55,456 bases of DNA from Anoxybacteroides tepidamans (GTDB lineage Bacteria; Bacillota; Bacilli; Bacillales; Anoxybacillaceae): NCBI RefSeq assembly GCF_014201465.1, contig NZ_JACHEP010000012.1:26334-81789 (forward strand). Direction: 5' to 3'. Positions within the stretch are counted from its first letter, which is position 1; each line of letters opens with the position of its first letter. The notes under the pieces were generated by a model, which saw only the letters and a list, made by a program, of their open reading frames with translations, made no database searches and was not told the origin of the DNA. A program made the translations under genes and the position numbers. Shown here in pieces: positions 16,516 to 26,077 of this stretch.

Positions 16516-19500
16516 CCTTTCGTCATCGCCAATTCGTCATCGTTCATGACAAGCTGTTTCACTTTTCCGTTCCAGTAATAACGAATGACCGTAACAAACG
16601 AGGCGTTTTTCGGACGAACGAGTTCGCAAACCGAAAGCGACGGAACGGTGTCATAATCGCCCCAAAGCGCTTGCGAGTTTATGATGTAATTAAACCCGAG
16701 CTGCTCGACTAAACCGAACATATTGCGAATATTATTTTCATCGACGCCGGCGAACGCTTCATCAAGCGAAATAATATACGGCGCGTCATCCGCCGCTTCT
16801 TGATAGCGTGAATACGCTGCGGCAAAAAGCGGAATGTACATCGCCATTGCTTTCTCTCCGCCGCTAAATTGGTAGAAACGCTGATTCGTCAATTCGCGTT
16901 TCGGCTCGTTTGTTTTTTGGTAATAAAGCGTAAACGCAAACCATTTCCGGTAATCGAGCACTTCTTTTATAATTTGATGAAGCGTATTTCCTTGCCCGCG
17001 CTCTTCTAATAGCTCGCGCGCTCGGTTAATTTTCGAGCGGAAATGTTTTGTCACTCGCTGCAAATCTTCCTCTTTCAACAGACGCGAATTCATGCGCAAC
17101 AATTCAACGAGTTCTTTCGTATCCATTTCTTCTTCCGTTTCCGCTGTGCGCGGCTTCCATTGAATAAATAATACAAGCCCTGAAGACGTGTCGAGCTGCT
17201 GCATCAGCTCGTTCATATCTTTTACCCAGCGCTCCGCCCGCTGAATGCGGCTTCGCAAAATGCGCCCGATCGTTTTTAAAATAATGTCTTCATACAATTC
17301 GCGGTCTTGTTCTTTCATATATTCATTCTGGAGAAAAATATCGTGCTCAATTTCTTGCAGCACATAAAATGGAGTCACCCGCTGCCCTTTATAATCAAGC
17401 AAAAGAACGATCCGGTCTTGTTTTTCTTTCCAATCTCTCGCTTTCAGCTCTGCCTCATCATCGAGTACAGTCTCCGCAAAAGGATCGCTTTCATCGATAG
17501 CGACTGGTTCCTGATTGAGCCGATATTCCGTTAAATTGGCTGATTCTTGGAAAAAGACGCTATTTAAGCGATTTACAACCGATGCCCTTGTGTCTTTTAA
17601 AAGCGCCCCGTAACGCTCGATTGCCTCTTTCGCTCGGTCAAGCAACGTTTCCTGTTTACCGAGATCAACAAGCGCTAATTCCACTTCCCGTTCAAATGAT
17701 CTTTTCCATACTTTTTCCATTAAATAGAAAAATGTTTCCTTTTGCGCCAGTTGTTCGCGTTTTTCCATAATGCGGGCAAGCTGCTGTTCCGCTTGTGCCC
17801 GCTCGTTCATTTTCGCCGGAATGTCGCGTTGCAAAAAGGCGATTCGGTCGCGGACGCGCTGAATTTCCGCCTGCACTTCTTCCGCTCCCATCAATTGAAG
17901 CGTCCGTTCCATTTGTTGCAGTTCAAGTTCAAGCTTCTGTTGCTCCTTCGCTAGCACATTCATATCGCCTTTTGCTTCATCGATTTCCTGCTGCAACGTT
18001 TCTAACTGCTCGGTTCGGTTGCGGATCATCTCCAGCAAGTGAATGAACGCGCCATGCGTGACTTGCACTTCATGAAGCTGGCGCATATATGACTTCATAA
18101 ATGTCAGCGCCTGTTCGTAGCCGTACTTCGAAAACTCCAAATCAAGCCCGTCCGTTTGTTCACGCAACGTTTGTTTCACTTGTTGCCAGTCGCGGGCAAA
18201 CTGAGCAAGTTTTTCGTTTTTGCGCTCCCATTCTTGTTGCCTGCTTGCGATTTCTCGCTTCGTTTTTTGCCATTCTTCAAACGCGGCACGCATATCGTGG
18301 TCGGACGGAAACGAACGGAACCAGCTGGCAATTTGCCGAAGCGATTCGTCGATGCGCGCTAATATTTCCGCTTGTTGTTGAAGTTTTGTTTGCAGTTCTA
18401 TTAATTCCGCTTCCAGCATGGCGATTTTCTCAAGCCGCCACCGTTTGCGCGCTGTGCGTCCGATAAACATTGCTTTTTCGCGCTGCGGCGCATGCCCTTT
18501 CAATAAACCGAGCGTATAATATCCCGCTTCATTGATCGTAAGCGTTCCATCCCTTTCCTCATCGGCAATGACGATGCTGCGGAGCACTTCTTCGATGCGC
18601 GCTTTCGACACACGGCATTCATCATCGACATCAGGCTTTAAATACTCGGCCAGCGTATGCGCCATCTCAACCGGGCGCGGAACAATGATGCGGTCGCAAG
18701 CGACATTGACATCTGTTTCCGTAATAAGCGCATCAAGCAAACCCGTGTGATACAGCGTTGATTCGATCCGTTCCCGCAACGGCTCTGGCACATCGTCTTG
18801 AAATTCGACGCTAGCGTAAAATGGAACAAAAGCGATTCCTTTTTCTGTTAACTCCGTTCGTGCTGCCACCGTTTGTTCATCGCGCTCAAGATCGGGATCT
18901 TTTTGTTCCTTCCATGCACGCAATTCGGCTTCTTTATTAGAAATGCTTTCCTTTAATAACGCATGAACATGTTCTTGCTTAATTTTCTCTTCTTTTTTCT
19001 TATCCAATGCCGCATAATACGCCTCAACGAACGGCTGCTTCATTTCTTCTGCATGATACGTTTCATATATTTCATGAAGCCGCTGTAAAAACAATTGAAT
19101 GGACGCCTCTGCGACGACAACATCCGCACATTGATCGAGCCAGCTGAACACTTCTTGTTGAAAGCGCGACTTTTCATGTTCCAAAAGCTCGAACCATTTC
19201 CTTTCATCATTGCGCAATTGATCAAGCTCGCGCTGCAATTCGCCAACTTCTTTACTCGTTTCTTCATATCGTTCTTTCACGTCATCATGGCGGCGCCAAA
19301 GGCTGATGATCTGTTCAAGCTTCTCGGCATATGCCTGTCCTTCCCGCTTCCATACGGTGAAGTCAAACGCCGTTTGGCGATGGCGGGCAAAGTCGGCTTC
19401 ATTCAGTTCGTGCGCATAAAACGAACTTTCAAGGGCATCGTGGTGCAAATCATCAAGTAGTTCATCGATTTGTTTTTCCGTTTTATATAGCCGTTCCTCA

Positions 19501-20648
19501 TCATCCGCCAGCTGACGGTGATAGCGTCGTTCCAATTGTTCTTTTTCCTCGATTTGGCGTGCGACTTTCTTTTGTTGTTCTTGTATATCTTGCCGCTCTT
19601 TCTTAATGCGTTCGTACTCTTTTGCCGCCTGAAACACTTCATGGCCAGCTAAATCAAGCTCACGTCGGTGAAGCACTTCCTGCTCGTTTGAAAGCGTCTG
19701 AATTTGCTCAACTAAGGCGGCAAGGCGTTGGCGTTCTTCTGTTTCTTTCTGTAGCCACTCTTTTCGCTCTTCCGCTAACCGTTTTGCTTGTTTGTCTGCC
19801 TTCAAAAATTCATTCGCTTTTTCGGCAATCATGTATTCGTTATACGCACGGTATTGCGAACAAAGCCGTTTTAACGATTGCTCATCTCGCTCAAGTTGCT
19901 CAAGTTGTTGCTTCGTCTGGTCCATATTTTCAATCGTTTCCGATAAATGGCGAAGCTCATCATCAGTGAGCGCCGGAAGCGAGCTTTCAAGAATTTCGTA
20001 AATGACCGTCGGCTTAAAATCTTTCGATAATTTCGGACTGCGTAATTGAATAAGGAGCTCGACCAATTCTTGAAACGCCTCGATCGATTCAAAACGGAAA
20101 ACGTGTTTGTTGACAAGCTCCATATATTCTTTTTGCGTCTCGACAACCGTTCCGCCGCTGCCAAGAATGTTCGCTAATTCCCGTTTCGTCAGCGGAATTT
20201 TTTCCGTGCCGTTTCCTGTTTTTTCCGTTTTATAAAGAAAGAGGTCACGGCCGATGCGGCGGTTGTCAAAAATGACGAAGCCCCAAAAATCCATATTTTT
20301 TTGCCGTTTTGCCCGCAAGCCGATGCCTGTTGTCACATATTGGTCCGTCTGTTGGCGCTTATATTCCAAAAACAAATAGCCCGTCCGTTCATCGCGGTCG
20401 ACGATTTCCTTTTCGCCGAGCAAATAATCTTCCATTTTTCGTGCGCGTGAACCGAACGGGTCGAGCCGGTCCGGCGTTTTTTTGCCGTCCAGTAATACAG
20501 GCAGAAGACTTTGCATCGTCACCGACTTTCCGGAGCCGTTCGTGCCGCGAAGCAACAGCTTACCATCTGCAAAATCGAAATATTGTTCATCATAATACCA
20601 AAAGTTGATCAACCCTGCCCGATGAAGCACCCATTTATTCGTCATCAT
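16512..20648 (-). CDS. jetC: Wadjet JetC, SMC/MukB-like ATPase (TIGR02680)
   Basis: This is the motor subunit of Wadjet, thought to extrude DNA loops. The 1378-aa protein has an N-terminal ATPase half with Walker A GTNGSGKS (35-42), long Gln/Glu/Arg-rich coiled coils (about 240-480 and 745-960) around a hinge-like middle, and a C-terminal half with the signature QFSGGEKAMAMYIPL and Walker B YIISLDEAFAGVDE. All ATPase motifs are intact. Size fits TIGR02680. It overlaps jetB by 14 bp and jetD by 4 bp. Start ATG 20648 or the next codon, 20645. Confidence 0.93.
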   Translation of the reverse strand: MMTNKWVLHRAGLINFWYYDEQYFDFADGKLLLRGTNGSGKSVTMQSLLPVLLDGKKTPDRLDPFGSRARKMEDYLLGEKEIVDRDERTGYLFLEYKRQQTDQYVTTGIGLRAKRQKNMDFWGFVIFDNRRIGRDLFLYKTEKTGNGTEKIPLTKRELANILGSGGTVVETQKEYMELVNKHVFRFESIEAFQELVELLIQLRSPKLSKDFKPTVIYEILESSLPALTDDELRHLSETIENMDQTKQQLEQLERDEQSLKRLCSQYRAYNEYMIAEKANEFLKADKQAKRLAEERKEWLQKETEERQRLAALVEQIQTLSNEQEVLHRRELDLAGHEVFQAAKEYERIKKERQDIQEQQKKVARQIEEKEQLERRYHRQLADDEERLYKTEKQIDELLDDLHHDALESSFYAHELNEADFARHRQTAFDFTVWKREGQAYAEKLEQIISLWRRHDDVKERYEETSKEVGELQRELDQLRNDERKWFELLEHEKSRFQQEVFSWLDQCADVVVAEASIQLFLQRLHEIYETYHAEEMKQPFVEAYYAALDKKKEEKIKQEHVHALLKESISNKEAELRAWKEQKDPDLERDEQTVAARTELTEKGIAFVPFYASVEFQDDVPEPLRERIESTLYHTGLLDALITETDVNVACDRIIVPRPVEMAHTLAEYLKPDVDDECRVSKARIEEVLRSIVIADEERDGTLTINEAGYYTLGLLKGHAPQREKAMFIGRTARKRWRLEKIAMLEAELIELQTKLQQQAEILARIDESLRQIASWFRSFPSDHDMRAAFEEWQKTKREIASRQQEWERKNEKLAQFARDWQQVKQTLREQTDGLDLEFSKYGYEQALTFMKSYMRQLHEVQVTHGAFIHLLEMIRNRTEQLETLQQEIDEAKGDMNVLAKEQQKLELELQQMERTLQLMGAEEVQAEIQRVRDRIAFLQRDIPAKMNERAQAEQQLARIMEKREQLAQKETFFYLMEKVWKRSFEREVELALVDLGKQETLLDRAKEAIERYGALLKDTRASVVNRLNSVFFQESANLTEYRLNQEPVAIDESDPFAETVLDDEAELKARDWKEKQDRIVLLLDYKGQRVTPFYVLQEIEHDIFLQNEYMKEQDRELYEDIILKTIGRILRSRIQRAERWVKDMNELMQQLDTSSGLVLFIQWKPRTAETEEEMDTKELVELLRMNSRLLKEEDLQRVTKHFRSKINRARELLEERGQGNTLHQIIKEVLDYRKWFAFTLYYQKTNEPKRELTNQRFYQFSGGEKAMAMYIPLFAAAYSRYQEAADDAPYIISLDEAFAGVDENNIRNMFGLVEQLGFNYIINSQALWGDYDTVPSLSVCELVRPKNASFVTVIRYYWNGKVKQLVMNDDELAMTKG

Positions 20649-21804
20649 CGTTCATTCCTTTCGTTGTAAAATCGTCCGGATAACGGCCGATAAGGCGTCC
20701 AAGCAGCGGATAAAGCACAATCATTCCGGTTTCGTGTTCTTCATCGGCCATCTTCCACTCTTTTAAAGCCACAAGCAATTCAACAGTGAGCTGAGAAGGC
20801 GTCATATCGCGGTACGTTTTGCTCCAGCCTTCGCCATATTCGTGAATGGACCGCTTGAGCAGTTGTTGAAACTCATGAGTGGTCAGGCGGATTTGCCCAT
20901 ATTCATCCGGCGGATACTGATCGAGATGGGCGCGCACAACTGCCGCAAAATGAAGGATAATATCTGATGTCCCTTTTTGGTCGGGAAAAAGCGTATACAC
21001 ATTTTGCCGTTGTGGAAGCGTCAACATCGCCGCATTTTTATACAGTTCATATCGAAAGTCCGTATGCGATTCAATATCGTCGCGCAATCGATGGCGGAAA
21101 TTGCGCAAATAATAAAAATCAGGGTCGTCTTTTTGCGTTCGATAGACGGACGGCGATAAAAAGAGCTGCCGGTAGATGCGATGGCGGCGGTAGTCTTCCG
21201 GCGACGCTTTCCATTCTTCTTCAAGTAATTGGTCGATCGTTTCGTATTGAATAAAATCTTTCGGATACGAACGCATAAAATAACGGGAAAGAACTGGAAC
21301 TTCATAAAGTGCTTCTTGGTCTTCGCGGTTAGCAAACGCCTCAAGTTCCCCGTCGACATGATGGATAATGCCGATTTGTTCCGCTGCTTTTAAGACGCGA
21401 ATAAGAGCACGGCGATGTTGGTAGTTCGTCCAATCAAGCGCTACATCTCCCGGATACATTGCTTTCATTTCTTCACACACATCGGACAATAAAAACTTTT
21501 CTTCGACTGCTTTCCCTTCTAAATATGCAAGCAAACAACAAAACAGCGCATAATCAAGCGGTTCCTGAAACGACTCGATGCCCATCCATGCTTCCGGCTC
21601 CGCCGGTATTTTTTCCAGCTTGGCAAAATAGCGATGAACGATTAAGCGGTAGCCAAATTTCTCCTGCACATACCGCTTTAACACTTTTTCACGTTCGCGT
21701 ATCATTTGAAAAAGCTCTGGTTCTTTTTCGCGAATGATCCAAAAGTTTTCAAACAGAACCGTCAACGCTTCTTTCGCTTTTTCGTCAAATTCTTTTTCCA
21801 TCAT
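20635..21804 (-). CDS. jetB: Wadjet JetB, MukE-like subunit (TIGR02678/DUF2398)
   Basis: JetB is the kite-type accessory subunit that sits on the SMC heads with JetA. The 389-aa protein has the length of TIGR02678 proteins and a winged-helix character, with conserved pieces such as ALFCCLLAYLEGK, DWTNYQHRRALIRVLKAAEQIG and ALYEVPVLSRYFMRSYP. Its ATG overlaps the jetA stop (ATGA) and its end overlaps jetC by 14 bp, so the subunits are translationally coupled. No catalytic motif is expected. Assignment rests on family pattern plus the operon. Confidence 0.88.
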   Translation of the reverse strand: MMEKEFDEKAKEALTVLFENFWIIREKEPELFQMIREREKVLKRYVQEKFGYRLIVHRYFAKLEKIPAEPEAWMGIESFQEPLDYALFCCLLAYLEGKAVEEKFLLSDVCEEMKAMYPGDVALDWTNYQHRRALIRVLKAAEQIGIIHHVDGELEAFANREDQEALYEVPVLSRYFMRSYPKDFIQYETIDQLLEEEWKASPEDYRRHRIYRQLFLSPSVYRTQKDDPDFYYLRNFRHRLRDDIESHTDFRYELYKNAAMLTLPQRQNVYTLFPDQKGTSDIILHFAAVVRAHLDQYPPDEYGQIRLTTHEFQQLLKRSIHEYGEGWSKTYRDMTPSQLTVELLVALKEWKMADEEHETGMIVLYPLLGRLIGRYPDDFTTKGMNDDDE

Positions 21805-23291
21805 TCCCCTCCTTCCAGTAAATGAATTTCATAGTTTGGCATGATCATCGTTCCGTCTTCCGCTTCTAGCTCAATCGTTCCTTCTTGTTGCACGATTTTC
21901 ACTTTCCAGCCGTTTTCTGTTTTGGCAATGCGGTCTTCCCGTCCCATCGCTTTAGCGATCCAACTGAGCAGCGTTTTCCGAATATGTGGAGCTACAAGCG
22001 GCAACTCACGTAACACGATTTTTCCGTCGTTCATGAGCTTGGCAAGCTGCTCTTCCTCCTGCTTTTTCGCCGCTAAAAAGGCCGCCAGCGTTTCTTCTTT
22101 TTCTTTTTGCTTATCGGCAATCGCTTCCGGCTTTTTCTTTTCGCGATAATGACGAACGCGCGGTTTGACGGTCCACTCCGCCGGACATTCATCCCAAATG
22201 TCGTGATATATATTTTCCGTCGCGTCGTTTTCAGCCACAAGATGTTTCGTATGAAAGCAGCCAAACACAACAGCGGACAGTTTATGGGCTTCTTCAACCG
22301 TTTCGAATGACGAAAACCATTTGGCTAAATACAAGTAATCTTTTTTCCGGCTGCGGAAATGATGATGGCGCTCCCCTAACCGCTGCACGACGCGCGTCAT
22401 CCGGCGGATCGCTTCGTTCGTTTGTTTTTGTAAAAACGATAGCTCACTTTCGTGTCCGTTCCGGCCTAAAAACCATTCTTTTAAACTGCTCCATGTTTCC
22501 AGTTTTTCTTCGATCCATTGTTCGCGTGACACGGCCGTTCCTTCCCAGCGCGGGATCGTCAGCTGATACGCGACAACGTGCTCAATAAAGCGCAAAATTC
22601 CTTCTTCCGGCAAATCTTCTAGCAATTTTTCAATTTGCATCGATGTTTTTTGCAAGGCGACGATAAAATCGCGCAAATATGCAGTAAACTGTTCTTTATA
22701 AACGAGAAACGAATCAGACATCATGCGTTCTTCCATGTTTTCTCCGTTTAAATACGCAATATAGTCAGCTGAATTTTGAATAATTTTTTTAAAGTAATCG
22801 AACGTTTCTTCCCACACTTGATTCATTTCGTCACGTTTTTCCGCAAATCCGCCTTGAATAATCGATTCGATTCGAACGAGCGACGCATATAAACGGTCAA
22901 ACCGCGTCTTCTCGAGCGACCCGCCAAACGTATCCCCAAGCTGTTCAAGCGTGCGAATCATTCGTTCGATTTCGACCGTATACGGGCTGCATTGATAACG
23001 AAATCGTTTCTTTTTAAATTCTTCGATCGTGCGAATATGGCCGGTTTCTTGTCTAGCAATTAAATTTTTCCATTTGACGAGCTGCTCTAAGTCTTGTTGC
23101 AAGTCTTCTTCCGTATAATCGCGAAATTCGTCATATTGTTTTAAAAAGGCATATACTTCTTCCGGAAATAAATATTGCCGCATCCGCTCATGCTGCATAT
23201 AAAAATAGCGCAAAATCGCCCGATAGCGATAAGCGTTATCAACCACTAAATACTTCGCCTCTGAAATCGGCTTTAGCCATGACGCATCCAT
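21801..23291 (-). CDS. jetA: Wadjet JetA, MukF-like kleisin subunit (TIGR02677/DUF2397)
   Basis: JetA is the kleisin-like subunit linking the two SMC heads. The protein is largely helical with a winged-helix N-terminus (YRYRAILRYFYMQHERMRQYL, then EEVYAFLKQYDEF) and an acidic C-terminus ending NYEIHLLEGGE. I use the ATG at 23291 (MDASWLKPISEAK), which has AAGGGGAG 6 bp upstream, giving 496 aa; the ATG at 23312 lies before that ribosome site. It is the first gene of jetABCD. A -10-like TACAAT lies upstream, but no good -35 is seen. Confidence 0.88.
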   Translation of the reverse strand: MDASWLKPISEAKYLVVDNAYRYRAILRYFYMQHERMRQYLFPEEVYAFLKQYDEFRDYTEEDLQQDLEQLVKWKNLIARQETGHIRTIEEFKKKRFRYQCSPYTVEIERMIRTLEQLGDTFGGSLEKTRFDRLYASLVRIESIIQGGFAEKRDEMNQVWEETFDYFKKIIQNSADYIAYLNGENMEERMMSDSFLVYKEQFTAYLRDFIVALQKTSMQIEKLLEDLPEEGILRFIEHVVAYQLTIPRWEGTAVSREQWIEEKLETWSSLKEWFLGRNGHESELSFLQKQTNEAIRRMTRVVQRLGERHHHFRSRKKDYLYLAKWFSSFETVEEAHKLSAVVFGCFHTKHLVAENDATENIYHDIWDECPAEWTVKPRVRHYREKKKPEAIADKQKEKEETLAAFLAAKKQEEEQLAKLMNDGKIVLRELPLVAPHIRKTLLSWIAKAMGREDRIAKTENGWKVKIVQQEGTIELEAEDGTMIMPNYEIHLLEGGE

Positions 23292-23468
23292 CTTGTGCTC
23301 CCCTTCTATCATTCATCTACTATCATTGTAATCGATTCGCCAGCCGTTCTCTAGTAAAACATCGTTAGGAAAATGTGCTCCTCAAGCAACTTACCTAAAA
23401 AATGAAAATGTTCGCTAGCCATCCGCTGTCGATTCGTGTAAAATGGAAACGAAAAGGAGGGGAAAGGA

Positions 23469-23951
23469 ATGGTAGAACAGCTGCTATACGAAATTCTCCA
23501 TGAAGTAAAAGCAACACGAGAAAAAGTCGAATCGCTGGAAAAACGAGTAGAAGCAGTCGAGCAAAAGGTAGAAACTCTTGAAAAAGAAGTGTCTTCTTTA
23601 CGTCAACAAGTTCAAGCGCTCGATAAAAAAGTTCAAGCGCTCGACGGAAAAGTTCAGGCGCTCGATGAAAAAGTTCAGGCGCTTGACGAAAAAGTGCAAC
23701 TACTCGACGAAAGAACGCTCGAAACGAAAGCGATTTGTGAAGCGGTTCGTCACGGTCAAGAGGTGCTCGCCGCAAAATACGATGCACTCGCGCTTGATGT
23801 CCACAAAATGCAAGGAAACATTACCCACTTAACGAACATGCTTGAACAAAAAGTACTCCCTGCCCTCACTGACCACGAATCAAGCATCCAAGTGTTAAAC
23901 CATCGCGTCTTTAAAGTCGAAAGCACACTGCAAAAACTTGTTCATCTGTAA
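23469..23951 (+). CDS. Coiled-coil heptad-repeat protein (paralogue of the gene at 29920)
   Basis: A 160-aa protein of unknown function. Residues 10-80 form a coiled coil built from repeated 7-residue units (VETLEKE, VQALDKK, VQALDGK, VQALDEK, VQALDEK, VQLLDER), encoded by 21-bp tandem repeats, so length can vary by repeat slippage. The C-terminal part (LALDVHKMQGNITHLTNML) matches the protein at 29920 (LTMDVHRMHGEI), and both begin EQLL-x-x-ILH. No signal peptide or membrane segment is seen. It has a strong GGAGGGGAAAGG ribosome site and its own terminator, so it is probably a single-gene unit. Confidence 0.8.
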   Translation: MVEQLLYEILHEVKATREKVESLEKRVEAVEQKVETLEKEVSSLRQQVQALDKKVQALDGKVQALDEKVQALDEKVQLLDERTLETKAICEAVRHGQEVLAAKYDALALDVHKMQGNITHLTNMLEQKVLPALTDHESSIQVLNHRVFKVESTLQKLVHL

Positions 23952-23960
23952 ATCCATCAA

Positions 23961-23993
23961 GCGGCATCGCTATGAAGCGATGTCGCTTTTTTT
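23961..23993 (+). terminator. Terminator of the coiled-coil gene
   Basis: The arms GCGGCATCGCT and AGCGATGTCGC form an 11-bp stem with an ATGA loop, followed directly by seven T. Confidence 0.92.
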
Positions 23994-24040
23994 CTTATGT
24001 TGAATGCGGTAAAATGATCGGTAAAAGGAGGCGAAATTTT

Positions 24041-24616
24041 ATGCCGCTACCAAACGAAAACAATATTTGGACGTATGCGGACTACGTAAAGATTCATAAC
24101 GAAAAGCGATATGAAGGAATTGACGGCGTCCTAGTTATGGTACCTTCACCAACACCACGGCATCAACGAATTGTTACCGCATTGTCAGCGTTATTTTTCG
24201 ATCAACTACAACGTCATCAGTGTGAAGTATTTGTCGCACCAATCGATGTATGTTTATTTGCGGCAAAAGATACTCCTCTTCATGACATTAAAGATTGGTA
24301 TATCCCTGATTTAATCGTTGTATGCGACAAAAATAAAATTGGCGATGAACGGATTTACGGAGCTCCTGATCTTATTGTTGAAATTCTCTCTCCATCTACC
24401 GCAAAACATGATCGCATTACAAAATTTCAAAGCTACGAACAATCTGGCGTCAACGAATATTGGATTGTTGATCCGATTCATGAAACGGTGGAAATATATG
24501 CACTGCAAGACGGGCAGTTTCGCCAAGTTCAAATGCACTACAAAGACGAAACGATTTGCCCCTATATCTTTCCAAGCTGCTTCATTGCATTGCCAAAAGT
24601 ATTTACCCCCATGTAA
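24041..24616 (+). CDS. Uma2 family (DUF820) putative endonuclease
   Basis: Uma2 proteins have a restriction-endonuclease-like PD-(D/E)xK fold; their cellular role is not settled. The 191-aa protein has the family pattern: YEGIDGVLVMVPSPTPRHQRI near the N-terminus, WYIPDLIVVCDKNKIG, then the catalytic-type GAPDLIVEILSPSTAKHD and YEQSGVNEYWIVDP. The Asp, Glu and downstream Lys typical of the site are present (TKFQSYEQ). I choose ATG 24041 with AAAGGAGG upstream over the ATG at 23972, which lies in the preceding terminator. Standalone gene. Confidence 0.9.
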   Translation: MPLPNENNIWTYADYVKIHNEKRYEGIDGVLVMVPSPTPRHQRIVTALSALFFDQLQRHQCEVFVAPIDVCLFAAKDTPLHDIKDWYIPDLIVVCDKNKIGDERIYGAPDLIVEILSPSTAKHDRITKFQSYEQSGVNEYWIVDPIHETVEIYALQDGQFRQVQMHYKDETICPYIFPSCFIALPKVFTPM

Positions 24617-24628
24617 TACATGGGGGTA
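24604..24628. terminator. Hairpin between convergent Uma2 and gatB genes
   Basis: TACCCCCATGT and ACATGGGGGTA form a perfect 11-bp stem that includes the Uma2 stop codon. There is no strong T tract on either side, so termination efficiency is uncertain. Confidence 0.55.
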
Positions 24629-24632
24629 TCGA

Positions 24633-26063
24633 TTATCGTTTGTTGATTTCTTCAAGCAATAGCTTGTTCACAAGCGGCGGGTTCGCTTGTCCTTTTGTCG
24701 CTTTCATAATTTGGCCGACTAAAAAGCCAATCGCGCGTTCTTTTCCGCTTTTGAAGTCTTCGACCGATTGCGGGTTCGCATCGAGCACTTCTAGAACGAT
24801 TTTGCGCAACGTTGCTTCATCGGAAATTTGCACAAGTCCTTGTTCTTTGACAATTTGTTCCGGATCGCCGCCTTTTTCGACAAGCTCTTTAAAGATTTTT
24901 TTCGCGATTTTCGATGAAATCGTGCCGTTTTGGATAAGCCTAATCATGCCAGCTAAGCTTTCTGGTGTTAAAGCGATGTCGTGCAACTCTTTTTGTTCCG
25001 CATTTAAGTAGCCGGACACTTCGACCATCAACCAGTTGGAAGCCAACTTCGGATCAGCGCCGTTGGCGACCGTCGCTTCGAAGAAATCGGCCATTTCTTT
25101 TGTGATTGTCAATACTTTCGCATCATACTCCGGCAAGCCGAATTGTTCCACATACCGTTTTTGCCGCGCATCCGGAAGTTCTGGGATGGAGGCGCGGACG
25201 CGTTCTTTCCATTCCTCATCAATATACAGCATGACTAAATCCGGCTCCGGGAAGTAGCGATAGTCTTCTGAACCTTCTTTCGTCCGCATTAAAATCGTCG
25301 TTTTCGTCGCTTCATCAAAACGGCGCGTTTCTTGTTGGATGACGCCGCCGGAAAGTAAAATTTTCTCTTGTCGCTTCGCTTCATATTCTAAACCTTGGCG
25401 AACGAAGTTAAATGAGTTTAAGTTTTTCAACTCTGTTTTCGTGCCGAACTTGTCCGAGCCGATCGGGCGGAGCGAAATGTTCGCATCGCAACGAAGCGAG
25501 CCTTCTTCCATTTTGCAATCCGATACGCCTGTATATTGAATGATCGACTTTAATTTTTCTAAATACGCATACGCTTCTTCCGGTGAGCGAATGTCCGGTT
25601 CCGATACAATTTCAATGAGCGGCGTGCCTTGACGGTTAAAGTCGACTAACGAATAGCCGTCACCTGTATGCGTCAGTTTTCCGGCATCTTCTTCTAAGTG
25701 AATGCGCGTAATGCCGATTTTTTTCTTTTTGCCGTTCACTTCAATTTCAATCCATCCATTTTTCCCAATCGGCTGATCGTATTGCGAAATTTGGTACGCT
25801 TTCGGGTTATCAGGATAGAAATAGTTTTTCCGGTCAAACTTCGTTTCTGTGGCGATTTCGCAGTTTAACGCCATCGCTGCTTTCATCGCATATTCAACCG
25901 CTTGTTTATTCAACACAGGGAGAACCCCTGGATAGCCTAAATCAATGACGCTCGTCTGTGTATTTGGGGGCGCTCCGAATGCGTTGGGGCTGCTTGAGAA
26001 AATTTTTGACTTTGTTTTCAGTTCAACGTGGACTTCAAGTCCGATGACGATTTCAAAATTCAT
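24633..26063 (-). CDS. gatB: Asp/Glu-tRNA amidotransferase subunit B
   Basis: GatB binds misacylated Glu-tRNA(Gln) (or Asp-tRNA(Asn)), activates its carboxyl with ATP and completes amidation with ammonia from GatA. The 476-aa protein has the family length and opens [20 protein letters not shown], followed by EEDAGKLTH and [18 protein letters not shown], all GatB hallmarks. The C-terminal YqeY-like tail domain (after about 330) is present. It is the last gene of gatCAB and starts 14 bp after gatA. Needed because these bacteria normally lack GlnRS. Confidence 0.98.
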   Translation of the reverse strand: MNFEIVIGLEVHVELKTKSKIFSSSPNAFGAPPNTQTSVIDLGYPGVLPVLNKQAVEYAMKAAMALNCEIATETKFDRKNYFYPDNPKAYQISQYDQPIGKNGWIEIEVNGKKKKIGITRIHLEEDAGKLTHTGDGYSLVDFNRQGTPLIEIVSEPDIRSPEEAYAYLEKLKSIIQYTGVSDCKMEEGSLRCDANISLRPIGSDKFGTKTELKNLNSFNFVRQGLEYEAKRQEKILLSGGVIQQETRRFDEATKTTILMRTKEGSEDYRYFPEPDLVMLYIDEEWKERVRASIPELPDARQKRYVEQFGLPEYDAKVLTITKEMADFFEATVANGADPKLASNWLMVEVSGYLNAEQKELHDIALTPESLAGMIRLIQNGTISSKIAKKIFKELVEKGGDPEQIVKEQGLVQISDEATLRKIVLEVLDANPQSVEDFKSGKERAIGFLVGQIMKATKGQANPPLVNKLLLEEINKR

Positions 26064-26077
26064 AGTTATTTCCCCCC

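Noticed and set aside
16041-16712. Long plus-strand ORFs opposite jetD and jetC (up to 223 aa)
   Set aside because: They lack ribosome sites and recognisable sequence; they are antisense shadows of well-supported genes.
16512-20648. Large SMC-like protein as a chromosomal condensin (SMC or MukB) or a Rad50-type nuclease
   Set aside because: The four overlapping genes match the TIGR02677-02680 set of type II Wadjet, with a Toprim subunit, and not ScpAB or SbcD partners.
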